From Marvania coccoides (taxonomy: Eukaryota; Chlorophyta; Trebouxiophyceae; Chlorellales; Chlorellaceae), in contig OY978099.1 of NCBI GenBank assembly GCA_963854735.1, positions 2,170,001-2,234,000 on the forward strand: DNA of 64,000 nucleotides, given 5' to 3'. This document shows, one piece after another, positions 49,548-59,581 of the stretch (within the stretch, counting starts at the first letter, position 1; each line of letters begins with the position of its first letter). Both the position numbers and the translations under genes were made by a program. The notes under the pieces were generated by a model. It had not been told where the DNA came from. It saw nothing but the letters and a program-made list of their open reading frames with translations, and searched no databases.

Positions 49548-49738
49548 GCTGAAGGAACTGCGGATTTGCTGCTGGACGCAGTTGTTCGCCTGCATGGAGT
49601 GCCCAAGGTTATCATTCATATCATTTGCTTCTTTGTGCGGACTTTAAACCTGTAATGTATGTATGTATGCTGAAGGAACTGCGGATTTGCTGCTGGACGC
49701 AGTTGTTCGCCTGCATGGAGTGCCCAAGGTTATCATTT
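49548..49738 (+). repeat. 70-bp direct repeat flanking a 47-bp LINE tail
   Basis: GCTGAAGGAACTGCGGATTT ... CCAAGGTTATCAT occurs at 49,548-49,617 and again at 49,669-49,738. Between them lies only CTTCTTTGTGCGGACTTTAAACC plus the TGTATG tail of a LINE. This reads as a severely 5'-truncated LINE insertion into Ty3 integrase with an unusually long target duplication. Mirrored at 56,617-56,807. Confidence 0.85.
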
Positions 49739-50950
49739 CGGACATGGACTCTAAATTTACGTCTAACTTTTGGCGGCAATGGTGGTGGGCTTTGGCACGG
49801 AGTTGGCCATGACCACCGCCATGCACCCAGAAGCCGACGGGCTGGCTGAGCGAAATCATCGCTCCATAGAAGCCATGTTGCGGCCCTATGTTGACACGCA
49901 TGCCACGGACTGGGACACGCGGTTGCCCTTGCTAGAGTTTGCCTATAACAACTCCAAGCACAGCGCGACCGGCGCAACCCCGTTCATGCTGTTGTACGGA
50001 TTCACCCCCCGCACACCAGCATCCCTGCTGGCAGAGTCTGCAGCGCCGCAGATGGACAACCCCCTGGCGGAAGAACGGTTGACAAAGCAGCGCGCCGCGC
50101 TGGCAGCGGCAAACGAGTGCCTGCCGTGCAAAGCGGCGCATGAAGGACAGGGTGGACCTGCACAGATCAGAGCACACCTTCCAGGTGGGCGACAAGGTGT
50201 TAGTCAACTGCAAGTTTTTGAAACTGCCTGACACTGGCCCTGGCGAGAAGCTGATGCCGCCATTCTGGGGACCGTTTGAAGTCACAGCAGTGCCACCCCG
50301 TGTCAACGTGCGTTTGAAGCTGCCTGATGGATCAAGGAGGAGCCCTACATTCCACACCTCGCAGTTGAAGGTCTGGGTTGGGGATGACGGCTCTTTCCCT
50401 GGGCGCGAGCTGGAGGAGCCGGGGCCCGCAGAGTGGGATGATGAAAGAGAAGAACACTACACGGTGGGGCGTTTTTTTGAAGCGTCGCACGCGGAAGTTT
50501 AGGGGCGTGGAGCACGAGCGCATCTTGGTGCGCTGGGCTGGCTACGGGCCGGAAGGTGATTTGTGGTTGAGGAGAGATTTGTGGTTGAGGAGATTTGGTA
50601 AAGGATATTGATCCTGAAACCTTTACAATATTATAATCTGAAATGGAGCAGGCTGTGGTGATTCCCACAGCAACACCGCAAGTTAGAGGCGGCAGGCGTG
50701 GACGCAAGAAAAACACCTAGCTGCTGCCACAGAAATTTACCTGAAGAAATTCACCTGAACTACATGGCATGAAGCATTTTGCTTGAAGATTTTCCACGTT
50801 TTATTTTCATTCTATCTATTATTATGCATGTTTTTCTTGAGGGCTGTTGCCCATGTTTGATTTTTATGCTGCGTGAGAGTTTCTCATGCATGCTTGTCTT
50901 GAAGAATAGTATGAACGACGAGGACGTCTGTTTCTTAAAGGAGGGGATGA
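49669..50950 (+). pseudogene. Chromovirus integrase C-terminus and chromodomain (left arm)
   Basis: Integrase core end: LLLDAVVRLHGVPKVIISDM and SKFTSNFW, then HPEADGLAERNHRSIEAMLR with the catalytic Glu region, and LLEFAYNNSKHSATGATPFML. After a one-base frame change near 50,125 a GPY/F module follows (FQVGDKVLVNCKFLKL, FWGPFEVTAV, FHTSQLKVW). After another near 50,470 comes a chromodomain, GVEHERILVRWAGYGPEGD. The purine tract AAAGGAGGGGATGA (50,937-50,950) precedes the LTR. Two frame changes and the missing 5' part make it inactive. Confidence 0.88.
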
Positions 50951-51073
50951 TGTTACAGTGTGGACAGCATGCGCAGCATGATCGGAAGGTTCTTATTCAA
51001 GGCCTCATCACCCGCACCCTACTGATTCCTCCTTAGTTCTTAGTATACATAATATAGTGAAGAGCCTGTAACA
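50951..51073 (+). repeat. 3' LTR of chromovirus (left arm)
   Basis: 123 bp, TGTTACAGTGTGGACAGC ... GAGCCTGTAACA, nearly the same as the solo LTR at 18,366. It carries the 3' end of the element; no 5' LTR lies in the arm. Confidence 0.9.
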
Positions 51074-51270
51074 AATATATTTTTGTAAATTCCTAGGACC
51101 ACCCTGCCGCTTTTGCACGGCCTCCTTAGGGCACTCCCCCTAGGGCAGATCGAATACCAGAGTTTCTGGCTTATATTTTACACAATTTCAAACGGCGTGT
51201 TGTTCTGTTTTTTTGTAAAATTTTAATCGTTCCAGTTTTGGTGACATTAACAAACCATTATCTGAACTAT

Positions 51271-52242
51271 TTATTGAGAAGAAATGGCTTCAGTCGGTGT
51301 ACGCAAGTGAACAGTGTTTTGACTGTCTAAAAATGACTTGGTGTATTCATGCATATTCAAGAAATTTGTGACGCTCATCAATTTGGGAGACGAAAGGTGA
51401 ATGTGCTCATATGTAATTGCAACTGGATCAACAAAATCCAAAGGCAGCGATGTGACAATTGCATCATCAATGCCTTCAACATCGATTTGAATGTATCCAT
51501 AATCCACGTTATAATTACTGAGAAGTTTGCTAACACGCACAGTGGGCACAACATGAGCATCTATGAGAGCAAAAGGATCAGTTTTTTTCAAATTGACATA
51601 AAATGTTGTGAAGAGTTGGCTCATGTTGACTGAACATGCTTGATTCATCCATGTCGCTGATTGGTACCCATGCCGTGCAAAGAGCTCGTCATCCACATTT
51701 CCATCAGTCTTCATTTTCCAGCAATATAGTTGAATTGACGTGACATTGGACGAGTCGGGTACAATAGCAGCATGGACCGCAACTGCATTTGGAATATCTT
51801 TGATATTTTGTTGTAGCTTTTTGAAGAGTAGTGGATTCGCCTCGACCAATATTTTTTTCCAGCCTGCAAATTTGGTTCCAAACATAGAAAAACCGGGATC
51901 ATTGGCAACTGGACCAACATTTGCACCAATCACCAAGTAAGCAGGAGCGCAAGATGCAGTGGGTTGAACTAGTTCAGACAGATGAATCAGTACTTTTGTC
52001 AAATTGTGCTTGTGTTCTGCAGTTGTTGCCAGAACGCCACTGCTGCTTATTTCCGAGAACTTGCAGCGACTACTATACATGGGTTGGCCGAGGAAATTAT
52101 CAAATACCATATTGATACTCAGCTTCTGCCGTGAAATGACCCGACATGCAAACCATATGAAGAACACTGATAATATCACAGCTATTAAATTAGCAGGCTG
52201 CGAGTTTCGTCGCAACCGCCGAAAGCTATACAAGCACGTCAT
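51271..52242 (-). CDS. FkbM-family methyltransferase, membrane anchored (left palindrome copy)
   Basis: 323 codons, single exon. The anchor lies at 18-34 (NLIAVILSVFFIWFACR) after a basic tail. The SAM-binding strand-loop is LVIGANVGPVAND (103-115), VEANP at 133-137 ends strand 2, and AVAVHAAIVPD follows. TVRVSKLLSNYNVDYGYIQI leads into DVEGIDDAIVTSLP (254-267), the FkbM signature with intact D-V-E-G. The C-terminus is YEHIHLSSPKLMSV. Sugar O-methylation in the Golgi is inferred from family and anchor. Its protein is identical to that of the right-arm copy, so the two are a very recent duplicate or are kept alike by gene conversion. It differs strongly from the FkbM protein at 7170. Confidence 0.78.
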   Translation of the reverse strand: MTCLYSFRRLRRNSQPANLIAVILSVFFIWFACRVISRQKLSINMVFDNFLGQPMYSSRCKFSEISSSGVLATTAEHKHNLTKVLIHLSELVQPTASCAPAYLVIGANVGPVANDPGFSMFGTKFAGWKKILVEANPLLFKKLQQNIKDIPNAVAVHAAIVPDSSNVTSIQLYCWKMKTDGNVDDELFARHGYQSATWMNQACSVNMSQLFTTFYVNLKKTDPFALIDAHVVPTVRVSKLLSNYNVDYGYIQIDVEGIDDAIVTSLPLDFVDPVAITYEHIHLSSPKLMSVTNFLNMHEYTKSFLDSQNTVHLRTPTEAISSQ

Positions 52243-53119
52243 TTGAAGGAGAATATAACTATTTTATTATTAAAATGAAATTGTGGAACCACGCGAAGTC
52301 TAATCTTTGAACTGCTTAGATGTTTGTGATTGATTGAATCGCGTGGAAGAAGATATGTATGTATCTATCTGCATAATTAGATTTTGAAGGAGCGCAACAT
52401 TATCACGTGTACAATAATAATGATGCGGCAGGTCGGAAAAAAATATAGGCAGAATGGAGAAATGTGTGCAATTCAAATGTACATAAGTACACTTATACTA
52501 GTTAAAGACACTCTCTCGATGTTCTGCGGTTCTGTTCGTTCAGCGCAGATTGCTGTCTTTGTAACCAAGAGATAGCTGTCAGGTGCCCCAGGGCGGGCTG
52601 GCCGCTGGGCAATGTCCGAGTGTAATGAAGCTCTGTCTTCACTTCCAAAGCACGTTCAAATAAAAAAATAATGAATTGATATGCCCTGCTATATACGCGC
52701 GTTTTCCTCTCGAGGAAAAGCTGTCACCATTCTCGCTAGGCTATTTCTGGCTGTGTTTAATGCTGTTTTCGTGTTAGCTGTTACAATTAATAATAATAAA
52801 TATGAAACCAGACATCAGCGCGGCGCCTTGAGGTCTTCAGAGGAGGTCACTCTGGTCAAGGCGCTGACCAACCAACATCCACAAGGAAACAAAGCAAAAT
52901 AATCTTGCAAACACACCAACAAAGCAAATGTATATAAGCAACACATGGTAGTTGTATGCAGCCGGCGTCCCTGCCCATACAGAGTGTAGGACTTAGACAC
53001 AATAGGGGCGGGGCTGGCTCCGCATGGTCTTTTCTTATAACTTCCATCCTTGGCAATGGCCAGGGCCGCATCTCTGCACAAGGAACGCAAAAAAAATCAA
53101 ACTTCAGTGCCAGTCTGCT
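52243..53119. other. Inner palindrome arm, intergenic
   Basis: Upstream region of the left FkbM gene. Short open frames (one of 73 codons with a hydrophobic stretch at 52,681-52,902, mirrored in the other arm) lack known motifs. The innermost 20 bases (CTTCAGTGCCAGTCTGCTA) match the LINE 3' UTR. Confidence 0.45.
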
Positions 53120-53235
53120 ACGGGGCCTTAGTTGCCCTTTTGTGCGGACTTTCCACCGTTATGGCTGTAAGTTGTATGAAGTGCACGTACAAAGAGTCAA
53201 CATCTTTTCAGCCACACCGACCCCTGCATTTTTTT
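53120..53235. other. Palindrome spacer, 116 bp
   Basis: Unique sequence between the arms. Its left part (CCTTAGTTGCCCTTTTGTGCGGACTTT) continues the LINE 3' UTR that starts in the left arm, so the palindrome centre sits in a LINE end. Confidence 0.85.
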
Positions 53236-54112
53236 AGCAGACTGGCACTGAAGTTTGATTTTTTTTGCGTTCCTTGTGCAGAGATGCGGCCCTGGCCATT
53301 GCCAAGGATGGAAGTTATAAGAAAAGACCATGCGGAGCCAGCCCCGCCCCTATTGTGTCTAAGTCCTACACTCTGTATGGGCAGGGACGCCGGCTGCATA
53401 CAACTACCATGTGTTGCTTATATACATTTGCTTTGTTGGTGTGTTTGCAAGATTATTTTGCTTTGTTTCCTTGTGGATGTTGGTTGGTCAGCGCCTTGAC
53501 CAGAGTGACCTCCTCTGAAGACCTCAAGGCGCCGCGCTGATGTCTGGTTTCATATTTATTATTATTAATTGTAACAGCTAACACGAAAACAGCATTAAAC
53601 ACAGCCAGAAATAGCCTAGCGAGAATGGTGACAGCTTTTCCTCGAGAGGAAAACGCGCGTATATAGCAGGGCATATCAATTCATTATTTTTTTATTTGAA
53701 CGTGCTTTGGAAGTGAAGACAGAGCTTCATTACACTCGGACATTGCCCAGCGGCCAGCCCGCCCTGGGGCACCTGACAGCTATCTCTTGGTTACAAAGAC
53801 AGCAATCTGCGCTGAACGAACAGAACCGCAGAACATCGAGAGAGTGTCTTTAACTAGTATAAGTGTACTTATGTACATTTGAATTGCACACATTTCTCCA
53901 TTCTGCCTATATTTTTTTCCGACCTGCCGCATCATTATTATTGTACACGTGATAATGTTGCGCTCCTTCAAAATCTAATTATGCAGATAGATACATACAT
54001 ATCTTCTTCCACGCGATTCAATCAATCACAAACATCTAAGCAGTTCAAAGATTAGACTTCGCGTGGTTCCACAATTTCATTTTAATAATAAAATAGTTAT
54101 ATTCTCCTTCAA

Positions 54113-55084
54113 ATGACGTGCTTGTATAGCTTTCGGCGGTTGCGACGAAACTCGCAGCCTGCTAATTTAATAGCTGTGATATTATCAGTGTTCTTCATAT
54201 GGTTTGCATGTCGGGTCATTTCACGGCAGAAGCTGAGTATCAATATGGTATTTGATAATTTCCTCGGCCAACCCATGTATAGTAGTCGCTGCAAGTTCTC
54301 GGAAATAAGCAGCAGTGGCGTTCTGGCAACAACTGCAGAACACAAGCACAATTTGACAAAAGTACTGATTCATCTGTCTGAACTAGTTCAACCCACTGCA
54401 TCTTGCGCTCCTGCTTACTTGGTGATTGGTGCAAATGTTGGTCCAGTTGCCAATGATCCCGGTTTTTCTATGTTTGGAACCAAATTTGCAGGCTGGAAAA
54501 AAATATTGGTCGAGGCGAATCCACTACTCTTCAAAAAGCTACAACAAAATATCAAAGATATTCCAAATGCAGTTGCGGTCCATGCTGCTATTGTACCCGA
54601 CTCGTCCAATGTCACGTCAATTCAACTATATTGCTGGAAAATGAAGACTGATGGAAATGTGGATGACGAGCTCTTTGCACGGCATGGGTACCAATCAGCG
54701 ACATGGATGAATCAAGCATGTTCAGTCAACATGAGCCAACTCTTCACAACATTTTATGTCAATTTGAAAAAAACTGATCCTTTTGCTCTCATAGATGCTC
54801 ATGTTGTGCCCACTGTGCGTGTTAGCAAACTTCTCAGTAATTATAACGTGGATTATGGATACATTCAAATCGATGTTGAAGGCATTGATGATGCAATTGT
54901 CACATCGCTGCCTTTGGATTTTGTTGATCCAGTTGCAATTACATATGAGCACATTCACCTTTCGTCTCCCAAATTGATGAGCGTCACAAATTTCTTGAAT
55001 ATGCATGAATACACCAAGTCATTTTTAGACAGTCAAAACACTGTTCACTTGCGTACACCGACTGAAGCCATTTCTTCTCAATAA
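54113..55084 (+). CDS. FkbM-family methyltransferase, membrane anchored (right palindrome copy)
   Basis: Identical in its 323-residue translation to the left-arm gene on the opposite strand. The two genes point away from each other with their starts 1870 bp apart across the spacer, so both promoters lie inside the inner palindrome. It has the same anchor (18-34), SAM loop (103-115) and FkbM signature (251-260). Both copies appear functional by sequence. Confidence 0.78.
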   Translation: MTCLYSFRRLRRNSQPANLIAVILSVFFIWFACRVISRQKLSINMVFDNFLGQPMYSSRCKFSEISSSGVLATTAEHKHNLTKVLIHLSELVQPTASCAPAYLVIGANVGPVANDPGFSMFGTKFAGWKKILVEANPLLFKKLQQNIKDIPNAVAVHAAIVPDSSNVTSIQLYCWKMKTDGNVDDELFARHGYQSATWMNQACSVNMSQLFTTFYVNLKKTDPFALIDAHVVPTVRVSKLLSNYNVDYGYIQIDVEGIDDAIVTSLPLDFVDPVAITYEHIHLSSPKLMSVTNFLNMHEYTKSFLDSQNTVHLRTPTEAISSQ

Positions 55085-55281
55085 ATAGTTCAGATAATGG
55101 TTTGTTAATGTCACCAAAACTGGAACGATTAAAATTTTACAAAAAAACAGAACAACACGCCGTTTGAAATTGTGTAAAATATAAGCCAGAAACTCTGGTA
55201 TTCGATCTGCCCTAGGGGGAGTGCCCTAAGGAGGCCGTGCAAAAGCGGCAGGGTGGTCCTAGGAATTTACAAAAATATATT

Positions 55282-55404
55282 TGTTACAGGCTCTTCACTA
55301 TATTATGTATACTAAGAACTAAGGAGGAATCAGTAGGGTGCGGGTGATGAGGCCTTGAATAAGAACCTTCCGATCATGCTGCGCATGCTGTCCACACTGT
55401 AACA
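55282..55404 (-). repeat. 3' LTR of chromovirus (right arm)
   Basis: Mirror of 50,951-51,073. Confidence 0.9.
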
Positions 55405-56686
55405 TCATCCCCTCCTTTAAGAAACAGACGTCCTCGTCGTTCATACTATTCTTCAAGACAAGCATGCATGAGAAACTCTCACGCAGCATAAAAATCAAAC
55501 ATGGGCAACAGCCCTCAAGAAAAACATGCATAATAATAGATAGAATGAAAATAAAACGTGGAAAATCTTCAAGCAAAATGCTTCATGCCATGTAGTTCAG
55601 GTGAATTTCTTCAGGTAAATTTCTGTGGCAGCAGCTAGGTGTTTTTCTTGCGTCCACGCCTGCCGCCTCTAACTTGCGGTGTTGCTGTGGGAATCACCAC
55701 AGCCTGCTCCATTTCAGATTATAATATTGTAAAGGTTTCAGGATCAATATCCTTTACCAAATCTCCTCAACCACAAATCTCTCCTCAACCACAAATCACC
55801 TTCCGGCCCGTAGCCAGCCCAGCGCACCAAGATGCGCTCGTGCTCCACGCCCCTAAACTTCCGCGTGCGACGCTTCAAAAAAACGCCCCACCGTGTAGTG
55901 TTCTTCTCTTTCATCATCCCACTCTGCGGGCCCCGGCTCCTCCAGCTCGCGCCCAGGGAAAGAGCCGTCATCCCCAACCCAGACCTTCAACTGCGAGGTG
56001 TGGAATGTAGGGCTCCTCCTTGATCCATCAGGCAGCTTCAAACGCACGTTAACACGGGATGGCACTGCTGTGACTTCAAACGGTCCCCAGAATGGCGGCA
56101 TCAGCTTCTCGCCAGGGCCAGTGTCAGGCAGTTTCAAAAACTTGCAGTTGACTAACACCTTGTCGCCCACCTGGAAGGTGTGCTCTGATCTGTGCAGGTC
56201 CACCCTGTCCTTCATGCGCCGCTTTGCACGGCAGGCACTCGTTTGCCGCTGCCAGCGCGGCGCGCTGCTTTGTCAACCGTTCTTCCGCCAGGGGGTTGTC
56301 CATCTGCGGCGCTGCAGACTCTGCCAGCAGGGATGCTGGTGTGCGGGGGGTGAATCCGTACAACAGCATGAACGGGGTTGCGCCGGTCGCGCTGTGCTTG
56401 GAGTTGTTATAGGCAAACTCTAGCAAGGGCAACCGCGTGTCCCAGTCCGTGGCATGCGTGTCAACATAGGGCCGCAACATGGCTTCTATGGAGCGATGAT
56501 TTCGCTCAGCCAGCCCGTCGGCTTCTGGGTGCATGGCGGTGGTCATGGCCAACTCCGTGCCAAAGCCCACCACCATTGCCGCCAAAAGTTAGACGTAAAT
56601 TTAGAGTCCATGTCCGAAATGATAACCTTGGGCACTCCATGCAGGCGAACAACTGCGTCCAGCAGCAAATCCGCAGTTCCTTCAGC
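55405..56686 (-). pseudogene. Chromovirus integrase C-terminus and chromodomain (right arm)
   Basis: Mirror of 49,669-50,950 with the same two frame changes and at least one amino-acid difference (Ser for Pro after FEVTAV). The shared damage shows that the element was already broken before the arms duplicated. Confidence 0.88.
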
Positions 56687-56807
56687 ATACATACATACAT
56701 TACAGGTTTAAAGTCCGCACAAAGAAGCAAATGATATGAATGATAACCTTGGGCACTCCATGCAGGCGAACAACTGCGTCCAGCAGCAAATCCGCAGTTC
56801 CTTCAGC
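56617..56807 (-). repeat. 70-bp direct repeat around LINE tail (right arm)
   Basis: Mirror of 49,548-49,738. Confidence 0.85.
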
Positions 56808-57454
56808 ACTTTGGAGGGTCTTTCAGCCCCATTCCTGTCCACTTTGGGGCTGAAGCAGGGAGACCCTGCCAGCTGTGACCTGTTTGGTTTCTACATTGAT
56901 GATCTTCCCTATGCCATTTTACGCCAAGGAGACTCTGCAAATCTGCCAACTTTGCACGACACCGTCCCCCCTCTCCTCCATGCAGATGATCTGGCGCTGG
57001 TGGCCACGAGCATCGAGGGGCTACAATTGCAGCTGGCGGCACTTTCGGAATACGCAGCGGAGTGGGACCTCACCGTGAGCCTGGCAAAGACAAAGGTGAT
57101 GTCGCTGGGGGGGGGGGAGGCGGACCTATAATCGTTCGGGTCACCTACAGGGGGGTGCAGCTGGAGGAGGTGGCAGAGTTCAAATATTTAGGCGTAATAT
57201 TTACGACTGGAAGGGATTTTGGTGCTGTGGCATCGGCGACACGGCTGAAAACAGCGAGGGGGGCGCTGGCGGTGATGTGGCGGCGGTGCGCACAGCTGGG
57301 GATCACATCGGCACGACTTCTTGGCGAATTCTTTAATGCGGTGGTGATCCCAACATTGGGGTACGGAGTAGCGACCTGGGGGCCAGCCCAGGTGGCTGCT
57401 GCGGTGGGCGGTGACGGCAACGACAAGTGCGAGATTTTCTACCGAGCCTTCTTG
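56808..57454 (+). pseudogene. LINE RT fragment (right arm)
   Basis: Mirror of 48,901-49,547. Here the motif B to motif C frame is continuous (GLKQGDPASCDLFGFYIDDL through LLHADDLALVA) because the one-base insertion of the left arm is absent. It still breaks at the poly-G run. Confidence 0.88.
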
Positions 57455-57511
57455 AATCCTATTGGTTTAGCAAGCCGAGCTGGGAACTCAAGTAGAGCGG
57501 GGCTCCTTCAT

Positions 57512-58159
<648 letters not shown>

Positions 58160-58354
58160 CAAACTATTACAACTTGGTTTCGACTCATTTGCAAAGAACC
58201 ATTACACTCGAGGAACTCGAGAATATACCTTGCGCAACTCAAGTACACACCTCCAAGCACACATACAAAACCCGGTAGAAGACAAGGATAGATTCCGCTT
58301 CTATCCAACTACTTCCCCCGGTCCCGCCGACTACTTCCCCCTCGACCTACTTAT

Positions 58355-59581
58355 TTGCCGGCCATGACAGACCCCAACATCTCCGCCGGCTCCGTCCAAG
58401 TGGACCAGGCGACCTTCAATCATATACTCTCCCAAGTCCATGTCCTCACCAACCAACAAGAAGGGTTGCGGGCACACGTGGAAACCCTCAGCCAAGAAAG
58501 AGACTCTCTCCGCCAAGCCGCTGCCTCCGCCAACGCGGCCCTTCGTCAAGCAAGCACCGCCTTCATCCAACAAGAGGCCAAGGTGTCCAAATTCTCGGGC
58601 GAGGCTAACACCATCACCGGAGAAGACTTCCTCAAAGAAGTCTCGGCTGTCGCCTTCCTCGGACGCACGCTCACACACCACGAGAAGATCTCCATCGCCG
58701 TGCGCAGCACCTCTGGCCCCGCGCGCGAATGGTGGGTCACCGTTTCCACCCAAGCTTACCCCGCCGGCCCCTTCGCATCGTTTGAAGATTTCGCCACGGC
58801 CCTCAAGCAGCAGTTTGCCATCGTGATCTCCAAGGACATCGCCGCCAACGCCCTGCGCACCATCAAGCAGAAGTCCAACGAGTCTGTCGCCGCCTACCAA
58901 ACCCGCTTCGCCTCCAAGGACTCCGAGCTCGACACGTTCAAGTGGTCAATCCTCCGCAGCAACCGCCTAGCCCTGGACACCCTCGTCACTGGAAAGCGCG
59001 CCGAAGACCCGGCCTACGAGATCAAGCTTAACGGCGCTGTCCGTTACCTCGCGCAGCTGGAGGGCAACCCCTACCCGCTGCAGCACGACTCCTACACCCC
59101 CATGGAAGTCAACGCTTTCCGTAACAACCCCCATCTCGGCCACCGCCGCCACAGCTTTTACAACCAACAGCAGCTACTGCCGGATCACCTGCGCGTAAAT
59201 AACAACTCTCGTTCCTCCCGCAGCCCCAACGGCTACCGCAGCTTCAACGGCTCCAACGGCGTCCACAGCTCCCATCGCTCCAACAGCTCCAACAACCCTG
59301 GCCACTCCAACTGGCGCGGCAACAACCAGCAGCCGGCCAACCAGCGCTTTAGGGTAAACCCTAAACCGCCCCGCCGGAGTGGGCCACCCCTGCTTCCGGT
59401 GCAACTTGCCCAACTGGACTCCAGGCCACCAGTTCGTCCCAAACGCCAACCGGACTCAGTAGTGCCCGCTGAGTCCGCCTCCCCAAGACCGCCGCCGCCC
59501 CCGACTACTACTACCACGCCTACCGTGACAACTACTACCAAGCCTACCCTGACTACTACTACTGCCCCGACCGCACCTTGA
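58355..59581 (+). CDS. Ty3-like Gag
   Basis: 408 codons. Coiled-coil-like N-terminus (ILSQVHVLTNQQEGLRAHVE), then the capsid-like region: FIQQEAKVSKFSGEANTITG, EDFLKEVSAVAFLGRTL, SIAVRSTSGPAREWWVTVS, FEDFATALKQQFAIVISKDI and ALRTIKQKSNESVAAYQTRF. After that come a serine/asparagine-rich segment and a threonine/proline tail. A knuckle-like CFRCNLPNWTPGH at about 59,390-59,430 lies in the +1 frame, not in this one, so either a frameshift occurred or the frame changes on translation there. Related to the Gag at 18,524. Confidence 0.85.
   Translation: MPAMTDPNISAGSVQVDQATFNHILSQVHVLTNQQEGLRAHVETLSQERDSLRQAAASANAALRQASTAFIQQEAKVSKFSGEANTITGEDFLKEVSAVAFLGRTLTHHEKISIAVRSTSGPAREWWVTVSTQAYPAGPFASFEDFATALKQQFAIVISKDIAANALRTIKQKSNESVAAYQTRFASKDSELDTFKWSILRSNRLALDTLVTGKRAEDPAYEIKLNGAVRYLAQLEGNPYPLQHDSYTPMEVNAFRNNPHLGHRRHSFYNQQQLLPDHLRVNNNSRSSRSPNGYRSFNGSNGVHSSHRSNSSNNPGHSNWRGNNQQPANQRFRVNPKPPRRSGPPLLPVQLAQLDSRPPVRPKRQPDSVVPAESASPRPPPPPTTTTTPTVTTTTKPTLTTTTAPTAP

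Larger units (their letters stand above)
48901..53119 (+). repeat. Left arm of an 8.5-kb near-perfect palindrome
   Basis: Every base x in this arm pairs with base 106,355 minus x on the other strand of the right arm (one-base offset in part of the LINE segment). Contents from outside in: LINE RT fragment, a 70-bp direct repeat around a LINE tail, Ty3 integrase/chromodomain end with 3' LTR, FkbM gene, intergenic DNA. Arms differ only at scattered positions, most of them in the LINE part. Confidence 0.93.
53236..57454 (-). repeat. Right arm of the 8.5-kb palindrome
   Basis: Inverted copy of 48,901-53,119. It ends at 57,454 exactly where the sequence changes from LINE (CCGAGCCTTCTTG) to a truncated Ty3 LTR (AATCCTATTGG). 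Differences noted: a Pro/Ser change in the GPY/F module, a Ser/Pro change in the RT, and several in the LINE thumb. Confidence 0.93.

Noticed and set aside
52815..53540. Genes around the palindrome spacer
   Set aside because: The frames are mirror images of each other, arginine-poor and without motifs; more likely intergenic DNA.
48901..57454. Treating the palindrome as a sure sequencing artefact
   Set aside because: Arm-specific substitutions, a one-base indel and different outer flanks argue against a simple hairpin read, though only reads can settle it.
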